A DNA stretch of 53,841 nucleotides from IMG/VR virus record IMGVR_UViG_3300034279_002133, positions 1 to 53,841 of that record; one strand, 5' to 3'. Positions 46,126-52,591 of the stretch are shown here, piece after piece (positions within the stretch are counted from its first letter, which is position 1; every line of letters starts with the position of its first letter). The translations under genes and the position numbers were made by a program. Origin of the DNA: a virus. The notes below the pieces were generated by a model, which saw only the letters and a list, made by a program, of their open reading frames with translations, did no database searches and was not told the DNA's origin.

Positions 46126-46186
46126 TGTCAACCCCATGGCATTGTCAACCCCATGGCATTGTCAACCCCTGGGCATCGTCAACCCC
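46126..46186. repeat. 17-bp tandem repeat
   Basis: Unit TGTCAACCCCATGGCAT, about 3.5 copies, immediately after the stop of the gene at 46187. The minus strand spells TTGACA in each unit but no -10 follows. Confidence 0.85.
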
Positions 46187-46426
46187 TCAAGCAGCAGCCA
46201 AGGCATCCAGGGCGGTAGCCAGGGCAGTAGCAGGGAAATAGCGGTCCTCACCTTCGCAGATGTCAGACAGGCACCAGCGGAAGCCGTTACGGGTCGCATC
46301 AGCGGTCAGGATGTAGTCGGCACCTTTGAAGAAGGCACGGGATCCTTCACTGAATTCCACACCGGCAGGGAGGCCTTTGCGGAGAGCAGCGTTAATCATG
46401 GTGGATGGGGTGGTTGCCGGGCCCAT
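46187..46426 (-). CDS. Small hypothetical protein
   Basis: 79 residues: MGPATTPSTMINAALRKGLP, GVEFSEGSRAFFKGADYILT, FRWCLSDICEGEDRYFPATA. Function unknown; the end lies beside the 17-bp repeats. Confidence 0.68.
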   Translation of the reverse strand: MGPATTPSTMINAALRKGLPAGVEFSEGSRAFFKGADYILTADATRNGFRWCLSDICEGEDRYFPATALATALDALAAA

Positions 46427-46452
46427 GTTGTCGTTTGGTGCGTTACCTAGTA

Positions 46453-46461
46453 ATTATAGCA
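46453..46461 (-). promoter_or_regulatory. Extended -10 promoter (TGC-TATAAT)
   Basis: Drives the gene at 46426. Confidence 0.68.
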
Positions 46462-46489
46462 TGGGGTCGAGGGTACTGTGGGTTGCCGG

Positions 46490-46690
46490 TGGGTGTCGAT
46501 GGTTTTGTTTACGTTTGGTAACAATGCCGGTCAATGAGTTTGCAGTTCGGTGAGTTAACTAACGGGTGCGATGTTACAAAACTTTACATATCGGGGCAGG
46601 GAGTTTGGCGGCAATGAGTTTACTGCCAGGTGGCGACACAAAACTTAACACATTGAGGCAGGGAGTTTGACGACAAAGAGTTATCGCACC
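46490..46690. repeat. Intergenic dispersed-repeat block
   Basis: TTTGTTTACGTTTGGTAAC, GATGTTACAAAACTTTACAT, ACACAAAACTTAACACATT, GGCAGGGAGTTTGACGAC. No gene. Confidence 0.75.
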
Positions 46691-46697
46691 GGCCAAC

Positions 46698-46722
46698 AAA
46701 AAAAACCCCGGCGAACCGGGGC
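46698..46722 (-). terminator. Intrinsic terminator
   Basis: CCCCGG-TTCG-CCGGGG then T8 (minus strand), after the stop at 46749. Confidence 0.88.
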
Positions 46723-46748
46723 AGGGGCAGGGCAGTATTGGGTGGGTG

Positions 46749-46961
46749 TCAGCCTACGCCTTGTCCCCAGACGGTTAAGCAGCGGTCTCGGGCGACCCGG
46801 TAGGATTCAAGCTCCCTGCGGTTAAGATCCAACATGGGGCGATAACCGTTGATACCGGCTGCACATGCCGCTTTCCAAGCAGCCTCAGCACGGTCAATAG
46901 CACATTGGGCGATATTAGCCCAAGAATCGGCGGAGATGGTTGCGGTGGTGGTGGGAGCCAT
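46749..46961 (-). CDS. Small helical protein
   Basis: 70 residues from MAPTTTATISADSWANIAQC; AIDRAEAAWKAACAAGINGY, LNRRELESYRVARDRCLTVW. Function unknown; own promoter and terminator. Confidence 0.7.
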   Translation of the reverse strand: MAPTTTATISADSWANIAQCAIDRAEAAWKAACAAGINGYRPMLDLNRRELESYRVARDRCLTVWGQGVG

Positions 46962-46986
46962 TTGCCGTTTGGTGCGGTACCCTGTA

Positions 46987-46995
46987 ATTATAGCA
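46987..46995 (-). promoter_or_regulatory. Extended -10 promoter (TGC-TATAAT)
   Basis: Drives the gene at 46961. Confidence 0.68.
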
Positions 46996-47019
46996 TGGTG
47001 CAGGGGCAATTGCGGGGTG

Positions 47020-47240
47020 CCGTTTGATGGCGTTTGGTAACAATGCCGTTCGAGTAGTAGGTTTGTACTAGCGGACTTCGGCGGCAATTTTCGGTTCGAA
47101 CTATCGGGTGTGATGTTACAAAACTTAACATTCCGATGGCAGTTTGACGGCAATGAGTTTACCACAGGAGTAATACAAACGTACTAGCTGACTCCGGCGG
47201 CAATTTGCGGTTGAGAGTGGTACTAACGTACTACCTAACC
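47020..47240. repeat. Intergenic dispersed-repeat block
   Basis: GGCGTTTGGTAACAATGCCG, GTAGTAGGTTTGTACTAGC, GAGTAATACAAACGTACTAG, GATGTTACAAAACTTAACAT and GGTACTAACGTACTACC. Lies downstream of the tRNA. Confidence 0.75.
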
Positions 47241-47251
47241 CGGTGTCAAAA

Positions 47252-47324
47252 TGGGGGCCACGAGGATCGGACTCGTCTTCTATTTGTTATGAGCAAATTG
47301 CATTCACCAGATTGCTAGACCCCC
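47252..47324 (-). tRNA. tRNA with anticodon CAT (Met or Ile2)
   Basis: 73 nt, no encoded CCA. Acceptor stem GGGGGTC/GGCCCCC (one T-G pair), D arm GCA...TGC, anticodon stem ATTTG/CAAAT with loop CTCATAA (CAT), 5-nt variable loop, T arm ACGAG-TCCGATC-CTCGT, discriminator A. G1-C72 pairing excludes initiator type; elongator Met and lysidine-modified Ile cannot be told apart here. It follows the stop of the gene at 47332 by 7 bases, so both come from one transcript. Confidence 0.9.
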
Positions 47325-47331
47325 GTGAGTA

Positions 47332-47508
47332 TTACATTACCCTGGCAAGTAAGTTCCGGTCACTATTCCTAGCAGCCATGGCAACCAGCACAGGCAAGCA
47401 AGCCCCTGTAGGCATGGTGCGTCCCAACCGTGCAATGAGTTTGGGGTCCTCACCAGGGAGAACGACCGGTTTCCATGGGCCCGGTGGAAAGGTGGTTTCG
47501 GTGGTCAT
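47332..47508 (-). CDS. 58-residue protein upstream of the tRNA
   Basis: MTTETTFPPGPWKPVVLPGE, DPKLIARLGRTMPTGACLPV, LVAMAARNSDRNLLARVM. Own promoter (TTGACA-18-TATAAT). Function unknown. Confidence 0.65.
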   Translation of the reverse strand: MTTETTFPPGPWKPVVLPGEDPKLIARLGRTMPTGACLPVLVAMAARNSDRNLLARVM

Positions 47509-47530
47509 AAGCCTGGGGGGTGACAGGTTG

Positions 47531-47560
47531 ATTATAGCATAGGGGCCAACACAGTGTCAA
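47531..47560 (-). promoter_or_regulatory. Sigma70 promoter (TTGACA-18-TATAAT, extended)
   Basis: Expected to express the 58-residue gene and the tRNA together. Confidence 0.78.
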
Positions 47561-47580
47561 CCCCTCGGCAACCCCGACCA

Positions 47581-47874
47581 TCAATAACCCAGCCAAACCA
47601 GGGCCTGACCAGCATGGTTAGGGTTGACTTCAGGGTGGGAATCAGCCTTAAGGTCCGCAACATTTGCCTCATGCTGCCGTAGAAGCCGCCCAAGCTCGCG
47701 GTCAGTCAGGATCAGAGACTCGCTGCGGTCCCAAGCTGCGGCCAGAACGCTAGCGGCATAATTGTCGGGATCTTGACCCAGTGCATAATCAAAGCAGTCG
47801 GCCCACTGCTCGTCGGTGAAGGCAACCTGCTCGGCGCTGATGATGTGGCTGGTAGCGGTGACAGCGGTTGCCGT
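47581..47874 (-). CDS. Small protein with apparent ACG start
   Basis: About 97 residues. The reading frame holds EQVAFTDEQWADCFDYALGQ, DPDNYAASVLAAAWDRSESL and LTDRELGRLLRQHEANVADL. Where neighbours have ATG-GCA-ACC after the promoter leader, this gene has ACG-GCA-ACC (47874), and no ATG, GTG or TTG lies between promoter and body. Either ACG initiates or the start is mutated. Function unknown. Confidence 0.6.
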   Translation of the reverse strand, partial: TATAVTATSHIISAEQVAFTDEQWADCFDYALGQDPDNYAASVLAAAWDRSESLILTDRELGRLLRQHEANVADLKADSHPEVNPNHAGQALVWLGY

Positions 47875-47902
47875 GGGTGGCGGTCCAGGTAGTGACTCTG
47901 TA

Positions 47903-47911
47903 ATTGTAGCA
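47903..47911 (-). promoter_or_regulatory. Extended -10 promoter (TGC-TACAAT)
   Basis: Drives the ACG-start gene. Confidence 0.68.
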
Positions 47912-47988
47912 CACGGGGGTAGGGTGCCGTGGGTTCTGTTACGCTTCGTGATGATGGGCACGGCAAGGGGCCAACACAGTGTCAACCA

Positions 47989-48168
47989 TCACCCGATGCC
48001 TTCCCGATCGTATTCCCCGTAAGTCGATTCATATACGGCACGGTCATCGTAGAATTCAGCCTCAGCATTAGGATCGCCGTCAGCCAGTGCTTGGAGGAAT
48101 TTTAGGGTATCTTCGTCAGTGGGGGTAGCGGCGAAGGCGGCGGTAATGGTTGCTGATGTGGGGGCCAT
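47989..48168 (-). CDS. 59-residue acidic protein
   Basis: MAPTSATITAAFAATPTDED, TLKFLQALADGDPNAEAEFY, DDRAVYESTYGEYDREGIG. Own promoter; function unknown. Confidence 0.68.
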   Translation of the reverse strand: MAPTSATITAAFAATPTDEDTLKFLQALADGDPNAEAEFYDDRAVYESTYGEYDREGIG

Positions 48169-48190
48169 TTTTTCTCCGGGGTGTCCGTCT

Positions 48191-48199
48191 ATTGTAGCA
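48191..48199 (-). promoter_or_regulatory. Extended -10 promoter (TGC-TACAAT)
   Basis: Drives the gene at 48168. Confidence 0.65.
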
Positions 48200-48209
48200 T
48201 AGTGCTGGG

Positions 48210-48370
48210 GGGGGGGTTGGGGTTTGCGGGTCGGTGTTGTGCTTCGGGTGTTAGGCTTCGGTGAGGTTGCCGGTCGGTGAGTTTGCAGTCCGGTAAGTTG
48301 ACTATCGGGTGCGATGTTACAAAACTTAACATTTCATTGGCATCGAGTTTGTGGTATGAGTTACTTAAAT
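48210..48370. repeat. Intergenic dispersed-repeat block
   Basis: Last (rightmost) block of the GCTTCGGGTG and GATGTTACAAAACTTAACAT families, abutting long repeat copy 1. Confidence 0.72.
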
Positions 48371-48380
48371 GTAATTATAG

Positions 48381-48660
48381 GGTGCTTTTTGCGAGTAATG
48401 TAGAATTCCGGGGTGTGTTTTCGGAGTAATGTAGAACGCCCCAAAATAAAAACCCAAAATTCAATCCTTGAGATCGATTGCAGGGGAACGGAGTTACTCC
48501 TAAAAAAATTAAAAATTTTAGGACCTTTTCAAAAACAGCATGAAAAATTCTATATTTGAATGCAAATTCTGCACCCTACTACTATAATCGCATATAAATT
48601 ATTTAATAGAAGACTCTTATCAATGAGTTATGATACATAAGAGTTCCTTATCAATAGGTA
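48381..48660. repeat. Long repeat, copy 1 of 3
   Basis: Two ~31-bp direct units (GGTGCTTTTTGCGAGTAATG and GGTGTGTTTTCGGAGTAATG, each ending TAGAA), a core GGGGAACGGAGTTACTCC, an AT-rich hairpin TCCTAAAA/TTTTAGGA (48498-48523), TTTGAATGCAAATTCTGCAC, CCCTACTACTATAATCGC, ATTATTTAATAGAAGACTC and a cluster of TTATC motifs. No ORF. Similar to copies at 50275 and 53001. Confidence 0.9.
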
Positions 48661-48676
48661 ATAGCAGTAAAGCAAC

Positions 48677-48703
48677 AAAAAAAAGGGAGGGTTACCCCTA
48701 CCC
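48677..48703 (-). terminator. Intrinsic terminator
   Basis: GGGTAGGGGTAACCCTCCC stem-loop then T8 (minus strand), after the stop at 48730. Confidence 0.8.
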
Positions 48704-48729
48704 ATTCTTTGCGCTAAGTTTATCGCCAA

Positions 48730-49080
48730 TCAATCATTCTTGGCACCCCATGCACGCAACCGGCTAATCGCCTCCTCTATGCTGCTGGCATTAGACTTAC
48801 GGAATTTGGCCGTTTTGCTATAGGAGAACATTTCGATCTTCCCACCCCCGACGGAAAACATTGCGTAGCGGGAATTGTGGAAAATTCCGTTAATCCATTC
48901 TTCCTTGGGGTCTAGGGATACCTTGACGATTAGGGAAGCGTTTTGCTCACCGCCAAGTGTGGACCTTTGCACAGAAGAAACCGGGAAGGTGGCATTAAGG
49001 GCAGCAGCCAGGGTCTCACGGTCGGCTTCGGTCGGGATGAAGGCGGTTGCAAGGGTTGCGGTAGTTGCCGGGGCCATCAT
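48730..49080 (-). CDS. Small hypothetical protein
   Basis: 116 residues from MMAPATTATLATAFIPTEAD; VSSVQRSTLGGEQNASLIVK, EEWINGIFHNSRYAMFSVGG, SSIEEAISRLRAWGAKND. Beta-rich core, helical end. Function unknown. Confidence 0.7.
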   Translation of the reverse strand: MMAPATTATLATAFIPTEADRETLAAALNATFPVSSVQRSTLGGEQNASLIVKVSLDPKEEWINGIFHNSRYAMFSVGGGKIEMFSYSKTAKFRKSNASSIEEAISRLRAWGAKND

Positions 49081-49104
49081 TGCCGGTGGTTGGTTGGCTT
49101 CGTA

Positions 49105-49113
49105 ATTATAGCA
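49105..49113 (-). promoter_or_regulatory. Extended -10 promoter (TGC-TATAAT)
   Basis: Drives the gene at 49080. Confidence 0.68.
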
Positions 49114-49240
49114 CAGGGCCGAGGGTACTGTGGGTGATGTTACAAGGAGTGACAACAGGCACGGCAGGGTGCCGTCACGGCCTGCAACAACACGCAAGGC
49201 AGGGGGCCACCGGCAGGCAACCCCCCCCCCTGGCCATCAC

Positions 49241-49537
49241 TCACACAGCCGGAACCTGGCAGCCGGCAGCGATCACCCCTTTGCCTTCCATCTCATCCAG
49301 CAGGGTGACGTAAGCGGCAGCGATGGCGTTCTTGGTGGCACGGCCGGTTAGCTCAACCCGGAAACTCCGGCAGCTGAAGGGTAGGCATGTGAACGTGCTG
49401 TAGCCGGTGCTGGTCTCTACAGTGCCCTCACTGGCAGTGACCCTGGCAGGGCGGCCATTGGGTTTGTAGTAGGAGACTTGGAAAACCTTGCCGGGCTGGT
49501 CAAGGCTGTTCACGTAGAAGGAATTGGGGGTTGCCAT
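49241..49537 (-). CDS. Small hypothetical protein
   Basis: 98 residues: MATPNSFYVNSLDQPGKVFQ, VSYYKPNGRPARVTASEGTV, STFTCLPFSCRSFRVELTGR, AIAAAYVTLLDEMEGKGVIA. Beta sheet then helix. Function unknown. Confidence 0.7.
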   Translation of the reverse strand: MATPNSFYVNSLDQPGKVFQVSYYKPNGRPARVTASEGTVETSTGYSTFTCLPFSCRSFRVELTGRATKNAIAAAYVTLLDEMEGKGVIAAGCQVPAV

Positions 49538-49576
49538 TGCGGTTCGGGGTGGTTGCCGTTGGTTGGTTGCTCTGTG

Positions 49577-49582
49577 ATTATA
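49577..49582 (-). promoter_or_regulatory. -10 box (TATAAT)
   Basis: Drives the gene at 49537; preceded by TTC rather than TGC. Confidence 0.6.
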
Positions 49583-49626
49583 GAATGGAATGGAAGGGGG
49601 CGCAAGCCCCCCTCAACTCCTAGCAA

Positions 49627-49878
49627 TCACACAGCAGGCAGGTAAATTTCCAATGTGTAGGTAACCTCAGCCTCATTATAGGCAGCCAGCGTATCGGCTA
49701 GTTCCCCAAGCGTCACATAGTCGCTGTAGTCTCCATCGTCAATCAGGAATTCCATCTCATCGCCTTCGGCGGGTTCTTCCGATAGGTAGGGGGCACAGAA
49801 GGGGGCCAGTCCGGTGGGCATGGCGACGGGCAATGCAGCGAGGATTTCAGCTAGGGTAGGGGCGGTTGCGGTAGCCAT
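49627..49878 (-). CDS. Small acidic protein
   Basis: 83 residues from MATATAPTLAEILAALPVAM; PYLSEEPAEGDEMEFLIDDG, DYSDYVTLGELADTLAAYNE. Strongly acidic. Function unknown. Confidence 0.7.
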   Translation of the reverse strand: MATATAPTLAEILAALPVAMPTGLAPFCAPYLSEEPAEGDEMEFLIDDGDYSDYVTLGELADTLAAYNEAEVTYTLEIYLPAV

Positions 49879-49906
49879 GGTGGTCTCGGTGGGTGACGAC
49901 AGGTAA

Positions 49907-49915
49907 ATTGTAGCA
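49907..49915 (-). promoter_or_regulatory. Extended -10 promoter (TGC-TACAAT)
   Basis: Drives the gene at 49878. Confidence 0.65.
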
Positions 49916-49949
49916 CACGGGGTCCTGGAACGCAAGGCCCCCCCTACTA

Positions 49950-50188
49950 TTAGTTGCCAACTTTCGGTAGTATAGTCCCATACGTCAAATAGCCATACCT
50001 TTCGATGCCGTACTTGTGCAAAATATGCACACTGGACCATGGTACACCTTGTCCCCAAGTACCTGACTGACTCATACGCTCAAAAGCACATTCAACGCTG
50101 TTACGCAGCCAGGAATGATCAATACGGGATGCTGATGCCGCTTGGTTGCTGCGGTAGTTGCGGTACTTGGGGGGGTGGGGAATGCCAT
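49950..50188 (-). pseudogene. Small gene with frameshift at a C7 run
   Basis: ATG at 50188 begins MAFPTPP and then leaves the coding frame at seven C (50169-50175 as G on the plus strand). One extra C would continue as KYRNYRSNQAASASRIDHSW, LRNSVECAFERMSQSGTWGQ and so on to a stop at 49950 (79 residues). Promoter and start context are intact. A slippery or phase-variable site, a fresh mutation or a sequencing error are all possible. Confidence 0.6.
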
Positions 50189-50215
50189 TGTTGCCGGTGG
50201 TTGGTTGGCTCCGTA

Positions 50216-50224
50216 ATTATAGCA
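50216..50224 (-). promoter_or_regulatory. Extended -10 promoter (TGC-TATAAT)
   Basis: Drives the frameshifted gene at 50188. Confidence 0.68.
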
Positions 50225-50274
50225 CATTGCCTCGGGGGTTGGGGCCCCGGATTGCTGACTCCCAAGGTGTGGTG

Positions 50275-50612
50275 GACAGTTTGTAAACTGTCTATTTGAC
50301 TTCGTGAGTTTGACTTTTAGGGTTTGATTCTGGGGTGTGTTTTCGGGGTCAATGTGGAATCTCAGAGTGCTTTTTGCAGGTAATGCAGAAACCCCAATTT
50401 GAAAAGTTCGAAAGTCAACCGCTGAGATCGACTGCAGGGGAACGGAGTTACTCCTAAAAAAATTAAAAATTTTAGGACCTACTGAAAAACCATCCAAAAA
50501 ATTCTACATTTGAATGCAAATTCTGCACCCTACTATCATATACTCGCGTAAAAATTATTTAATAGAAGACTCTTATCTAAATGTCTAGACAGATAAGTAA
50601 TTCTTATCAATC
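50275..50612. repeat. Long repeat, copy 2 of 3
   Basis: Begins with the dyad GACAGTTTGTAAACTGTC (50275-50292), then two ~31-bp direct units, the GGGGAACGGAGTTACTCC core, hairpin TCCTAAAA/TTTTAGGA (50452-50477), TTTGAATGCAAATTCTGCAC, CTATCATATACTCGCG, ATTATTTAATAGAAGACTC and TTATC / GATAAG / TTATC. No ORF in this stretch. Confidence 0.9.
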
Positions 50613-50642
50613 TAATCCCCCATCAAACCGCAATGTTGTGGG

Positions 50643-50717
50643 CTATTCGAGGATGCTAACCGGAGTCTCACACCAAATAGCAAAGGGGGCGATGCCGTAG
50701 CACCAACCCCCAAACAT
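50643..50717 (-). CDS. 24-residue Trp/Cys-rich micro-ORF
   Basis: MFGGWCYGIAPFAIWCETPV plus SILE. Upstream the minus strand carries three TT[G/A][A/G]CCTT[G/A]G-type direct repeats. Weak evidence: no good promoter or Shine-Dalgarno. Confidence 0.25.
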   Translation of the reverse strand: MFGGWCYGIAPFAIWCETPVSILE

Positions 50718-50749
50718 TAAACTAAGGTCAATCTAAGGCCAAACCAAGG

Positions 50750-50938
50750 TCAAACATAGAGACGAACCTGAGCCAGGAAGCACTCCCGGTGTTGCTTGCG
50801 AAGGATGGTGCGGATTCGCTTAGCCTGCTCAAGACTCCATACCCGGTTGCCCCCTACGGGCTCAGACCATGGTTTGCGGGTGATTTCCTGAACAGTGTAG
50901 AAGATTCGGGTTTTCTTGGTTGCGGTTGCGGTGGCCAT
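50750..50938 (-). CDS. Small basic protein
   Basis: 62 residues from MATATATKKTRIFYTVQEIT; RKPWSEPVGGNRVWSLEQAK, RIRTILRKQHRECFLAQVRL. Basic, possibly nucleic-acid-binding. Near-consensus promoter. Function unknown. Confidence 0.7.
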   Translation of the reverse strand: MATATATKKTRIFYTVQEITRKPWSEPVGGNRVWSLEQAKRIRTILRKQHRECFLAQVRLYV

Positions 50939-50969
50939 TGGTGCGTGTCGGTTGGTTGGTGACAAGTGA

Positions 50970-50998
50970 ATTGTAGCACGGTCGCCGGGGGCTGTCAA
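50970..50998 (-). promoter_or_regulatory. Sigma70 promoter (TTGACA-17-TACAAT)
   Basis: Drives the gene at 50938; also TGC before the -10. Confidence 0.82.
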
Positions 50999-51023
50999 TG
51001 CTTTTGGGGTAGGGACCCGGCTT

Positions 51024-51052
51024 CCAAATTTTCGGAGGGGGCGCAAGCCCCT
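51024..51052. repeat. GC-rich hairpin repeat, partial copy E4
   Basis: CCAAATTTTCGGAGGGGGC-GCAA-GCCCCTT: half of the E element. Confidence 0.7.
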
Positions 51053-51108
51053 TGCCATCTGGTCATCATTCCCTAGGTATCAATGCCCTTGCAGTAGGAT
51101 CCAGTTCT

Positions 51109-51173
51109 CAAAATTTTCGGAGGGGGCGTTAGCCCCCGACTGGTTCGGGCGCCGTAGGCGGTAACCCGAACCC
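51109..51173. repeat. GC-rich double-hairpin repeat, copy E3 (inverted)
   Basis: Inverted relative to E1 and E2: CAAAATTTTCGGAGGGGGC, GTTA, GCCCCCGACTGGTTCGGG, CGCCGTAGGCGGTAACCCG. No gene between 51000 and 51300. Confidence 0.78.
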
Positions 51174-51222
51174 AATCCCAGGGCATCAATCCCAGGGCAT
51201 CAATCCCAGGGCATCAATCCCA
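51173..51222. repeat. 14-bp tandem repeat
   Basis: Unit GGGCATCAATCCCA, three full copies plus a partial. Confidence 0.85.
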
Positions 51223-51263
51223 TGGGCAAAGTTGCCAGTGGCTGATAACAATGGTAGTATAAC

Positions 51264-51295
51264 AAAAAAGGCCAGGAAGCACAAGCCCCCTGACC
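51264..51295 (-). terminator. Intrinsic terminator
   Basis: GGTCAGG/CCTGGCC stem with a 12-nt loop, then T6 (minus strand), after the stop at 51313. Confidence 0.72.
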
Positions 51296-51312
51296 ATGGT
51301 AGCTAATCCCTA

Positions 51313-51615
51313 TCAGGAACACTGATTTAATGGGGTAGGATCAAAGTGAATATCCCGCTCGATGCGTAGTCCAGCTGGGCCCCGAGTAGCTTCTAGGTCC
51401 CTGAGGTCGAAGTACCCAAGTTCCCGCTCCAGACCGATAACCAACCCAAAGCATAACCCTGTCGCAGGATCCATCTCCGTGAGATACCATGTCCAGTTTG
51501 ACCAGGGGGTGAAAAATTTGGTATAGGCGATTGCTGCCATACCTTTACCGTCCTGTGCGTACAGGGCAGGAACCTTGGTGGCGATTGCCTTGGTTAGTAG
51601 CTTGGTGTTGGCCAT
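51313..51615 (-). CDS. DUF2958-like protein
   Basis: 100 residues: LLTKAIATKVPALYAQDGKG, AYTKFFTPWSNWTWYLTEMD, TGLCFGLVIGLERELGYFDL, GPAGLRIERDIHFDP. This is the DUF2958 pattern (PLYA, VKFFxPxSxWTWY, GYFSLxEL, GLxIERDxxF), frequent on plasmids and phages, function unknown. Confidence 0.85.
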   Translation of the reverse strand: MANTKLLTKAIATKVPALYAQDGKGMAAIAYTKFFTPWSNWTWYLTEMDPATGLCFGLVIGLERELGYFDLRDLEATRGPAGLRIERDIHFDPTPLNQCS

Positions 51616-51641
51616 GGTTGCCGGTGGGTGACGACAGGGTA

Positions 51642-51650
51642 ATCATAGCA
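51642..51650 (-). promoter_or_regulatory. Extended -10 promoter (TGC-TATGAT)
   Basis: Drives the gene at 51615. Confidence 0.6.
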
Positions 51651-51697
51651 CAGGCAGGAAGGGGGGGCGCAAGCCCCTTGCCCCCCGGTTTTGTCCC

Positions 51698-51951
51698 TCA
51701 GTCTGGAATTGATTGGCCGTAGCGGAGGGGTTCGGCTTCTTTCATTACCTAATAGCTGCATGAATGTTTAATAGCCCCATGGTAAACCACGCTCACATTC
51801 TCATATATTCTTTGTTGAAAACAAAGACTTGGCATCATTCATGCAGGTTTTCGGCTCTTACTTCACCTCATTTAACTCTCGCTGAGACAATGCGAGTAGC
51901 CCCGTTGACTTTGCGGTTTGGGTGGTGGTGGTGGGTGACTTCGGTAGTATA
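51698..51951 (-). other. Degenerate transcription unit with micro-ORFs
   Basis: An extended -10 (TGC-TATACT, 51946-51954) is followed by an array-type Thr-rich frame (TTTTQTAKSTGLLALSQREL) without a start codon, then several short ORFs, the last being MKEAEPLRYGQSIPD (51698-51745). Probably the decayed remains of one or two array genes. Confidence 0.45.
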
Positions 51952-51995
51952 GCACTAATGGGAAGGGAACGCAAGCCCCCCCGACATGCCAATAA

Positions 51996-52169
51996 TCACT
52001 TGCTATCGGTCACTTCCCAAGCAGTGATTTCTTGGTCTACCAAGTTGCCTTGACCGGGATGCGGAAAGAAGTTGTAGTCCATATCGCACAGGGCATCTTC
52101 CATGTTCACACCCTCTTTAAGGTCAAAGGTGACCTTCACAGTGACGGTGGCGGTGACTTTGCGGCTCAT
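51996..52169 (-). CDS. Small beta-rich protein
   Basis: 57 residues: MSRKVTATVTVKVTFDLKEG, VNMEDALCDMDYNFFPHPGQ, DQEITAWEVTDSK. I recall similar small phage proteins ending in EVTDSK. Function unknown. Confidence 0.75.
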   Translation of the reverse strand: MSRKVTATVTVKVTFDLKEGVNMEDALCDMDYNFFPHPGQGNLVDQEITAWEVTDSK

Positions 52170-52196
52170 GGCGGTTCGGTGGTTGGTGACAGGGTA

Positions 52197-52205
52197 ATCA
52201 TAGCA
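52197..52205 (-). promoter_or_regulatory. Extended -10 promoter (TGC-TATGAT)
   Basis: Drives the gene at 52169. Confidence 0.62.
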
Positions 52206-52257
52206 CGGGCAGGCAGGGGGGCAAGCCCCCTCAACCGCCCGACAAGTTGACTTCGGT

Positions 52258-52266
52258 ATTATAGCA
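52258..52266 (-). promoter_or_regulatory. Orphan extended -10 promoter (TGC-TATAAT)
   Basis: Followed by a short leader, a GGGGGC-TT-GCCCCC-type hairpin and then the next promoter at 52197; no start codon in between. Probably left after loss of a gene. Confidence 0.6.
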
Positions 52267-52299
52267 CAGGTAGGCAGGCAGGTAGGCAGGCAGGCAGGG

Positions 52300-52548
52300 T
52301 CACTCCTCCCACAGTGGGCCAGCCGACATTGCGCCAACGGGGTCACCTAAGTTTTCTGCGCTAACCGGGACGGCGGCAACATCATAGCTGGGGTGGATTT
52401 CGCCGGCTGCATTACATACCCAGCAATCGACCGTCCAAAAGCGGCCCGTGTAAATCGGGTTATAGCAATCATACTCTGGACGGTTTTCATCGTGCGGAGC
52501 ATCAGCCTGATAGATCAAGCGAGCGGAAACGGTTTTAGCGTCAGCCAT
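52300..52548 (-). CDS. Small hypothetical protein
   Basis: 82 residues from MADAKTVSARLIYQADAPHD; YNPIYTGRFWTVDCWVCNAA, GDPVGAMSAGPLWEE. Its promoter is poor (TAATAA-like at about 52586). Function unknown. Confidence 0.66.
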   Translation of the reverse strand: MADAKTVSARLIYQADAPHDENRPEYDCYNPIYTGRFWTVDCWVCNAAGEIHPSYDVAAVPVSAENLGDPVGAMSAGPLWEE

Positions 52549-52591
52549 GGTTGGGGGGGGGTGGCGGTTGGTTGGTGTTGTCGAGTAATTA

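Noticed and set aside
46126-46186. Triple TTGACA on the minus strand as promoters
   Set aside because: No -10 box at a suitable distance; it is a tandem repeat at a gene end.
40290-47190. TAATACACTTGTACTAG units as T7-type promoters
   Set aside because: Only the first six bases resemble the T7 promoter, the rest does not, and no single-subunit RNA polymerase gene is seen in the window.
39466-48370. Dispersed repeats as a CRISPR array
   Set aside because: Spacing is irregular, units differ, and genes with promoters lie between them; no cas genes.
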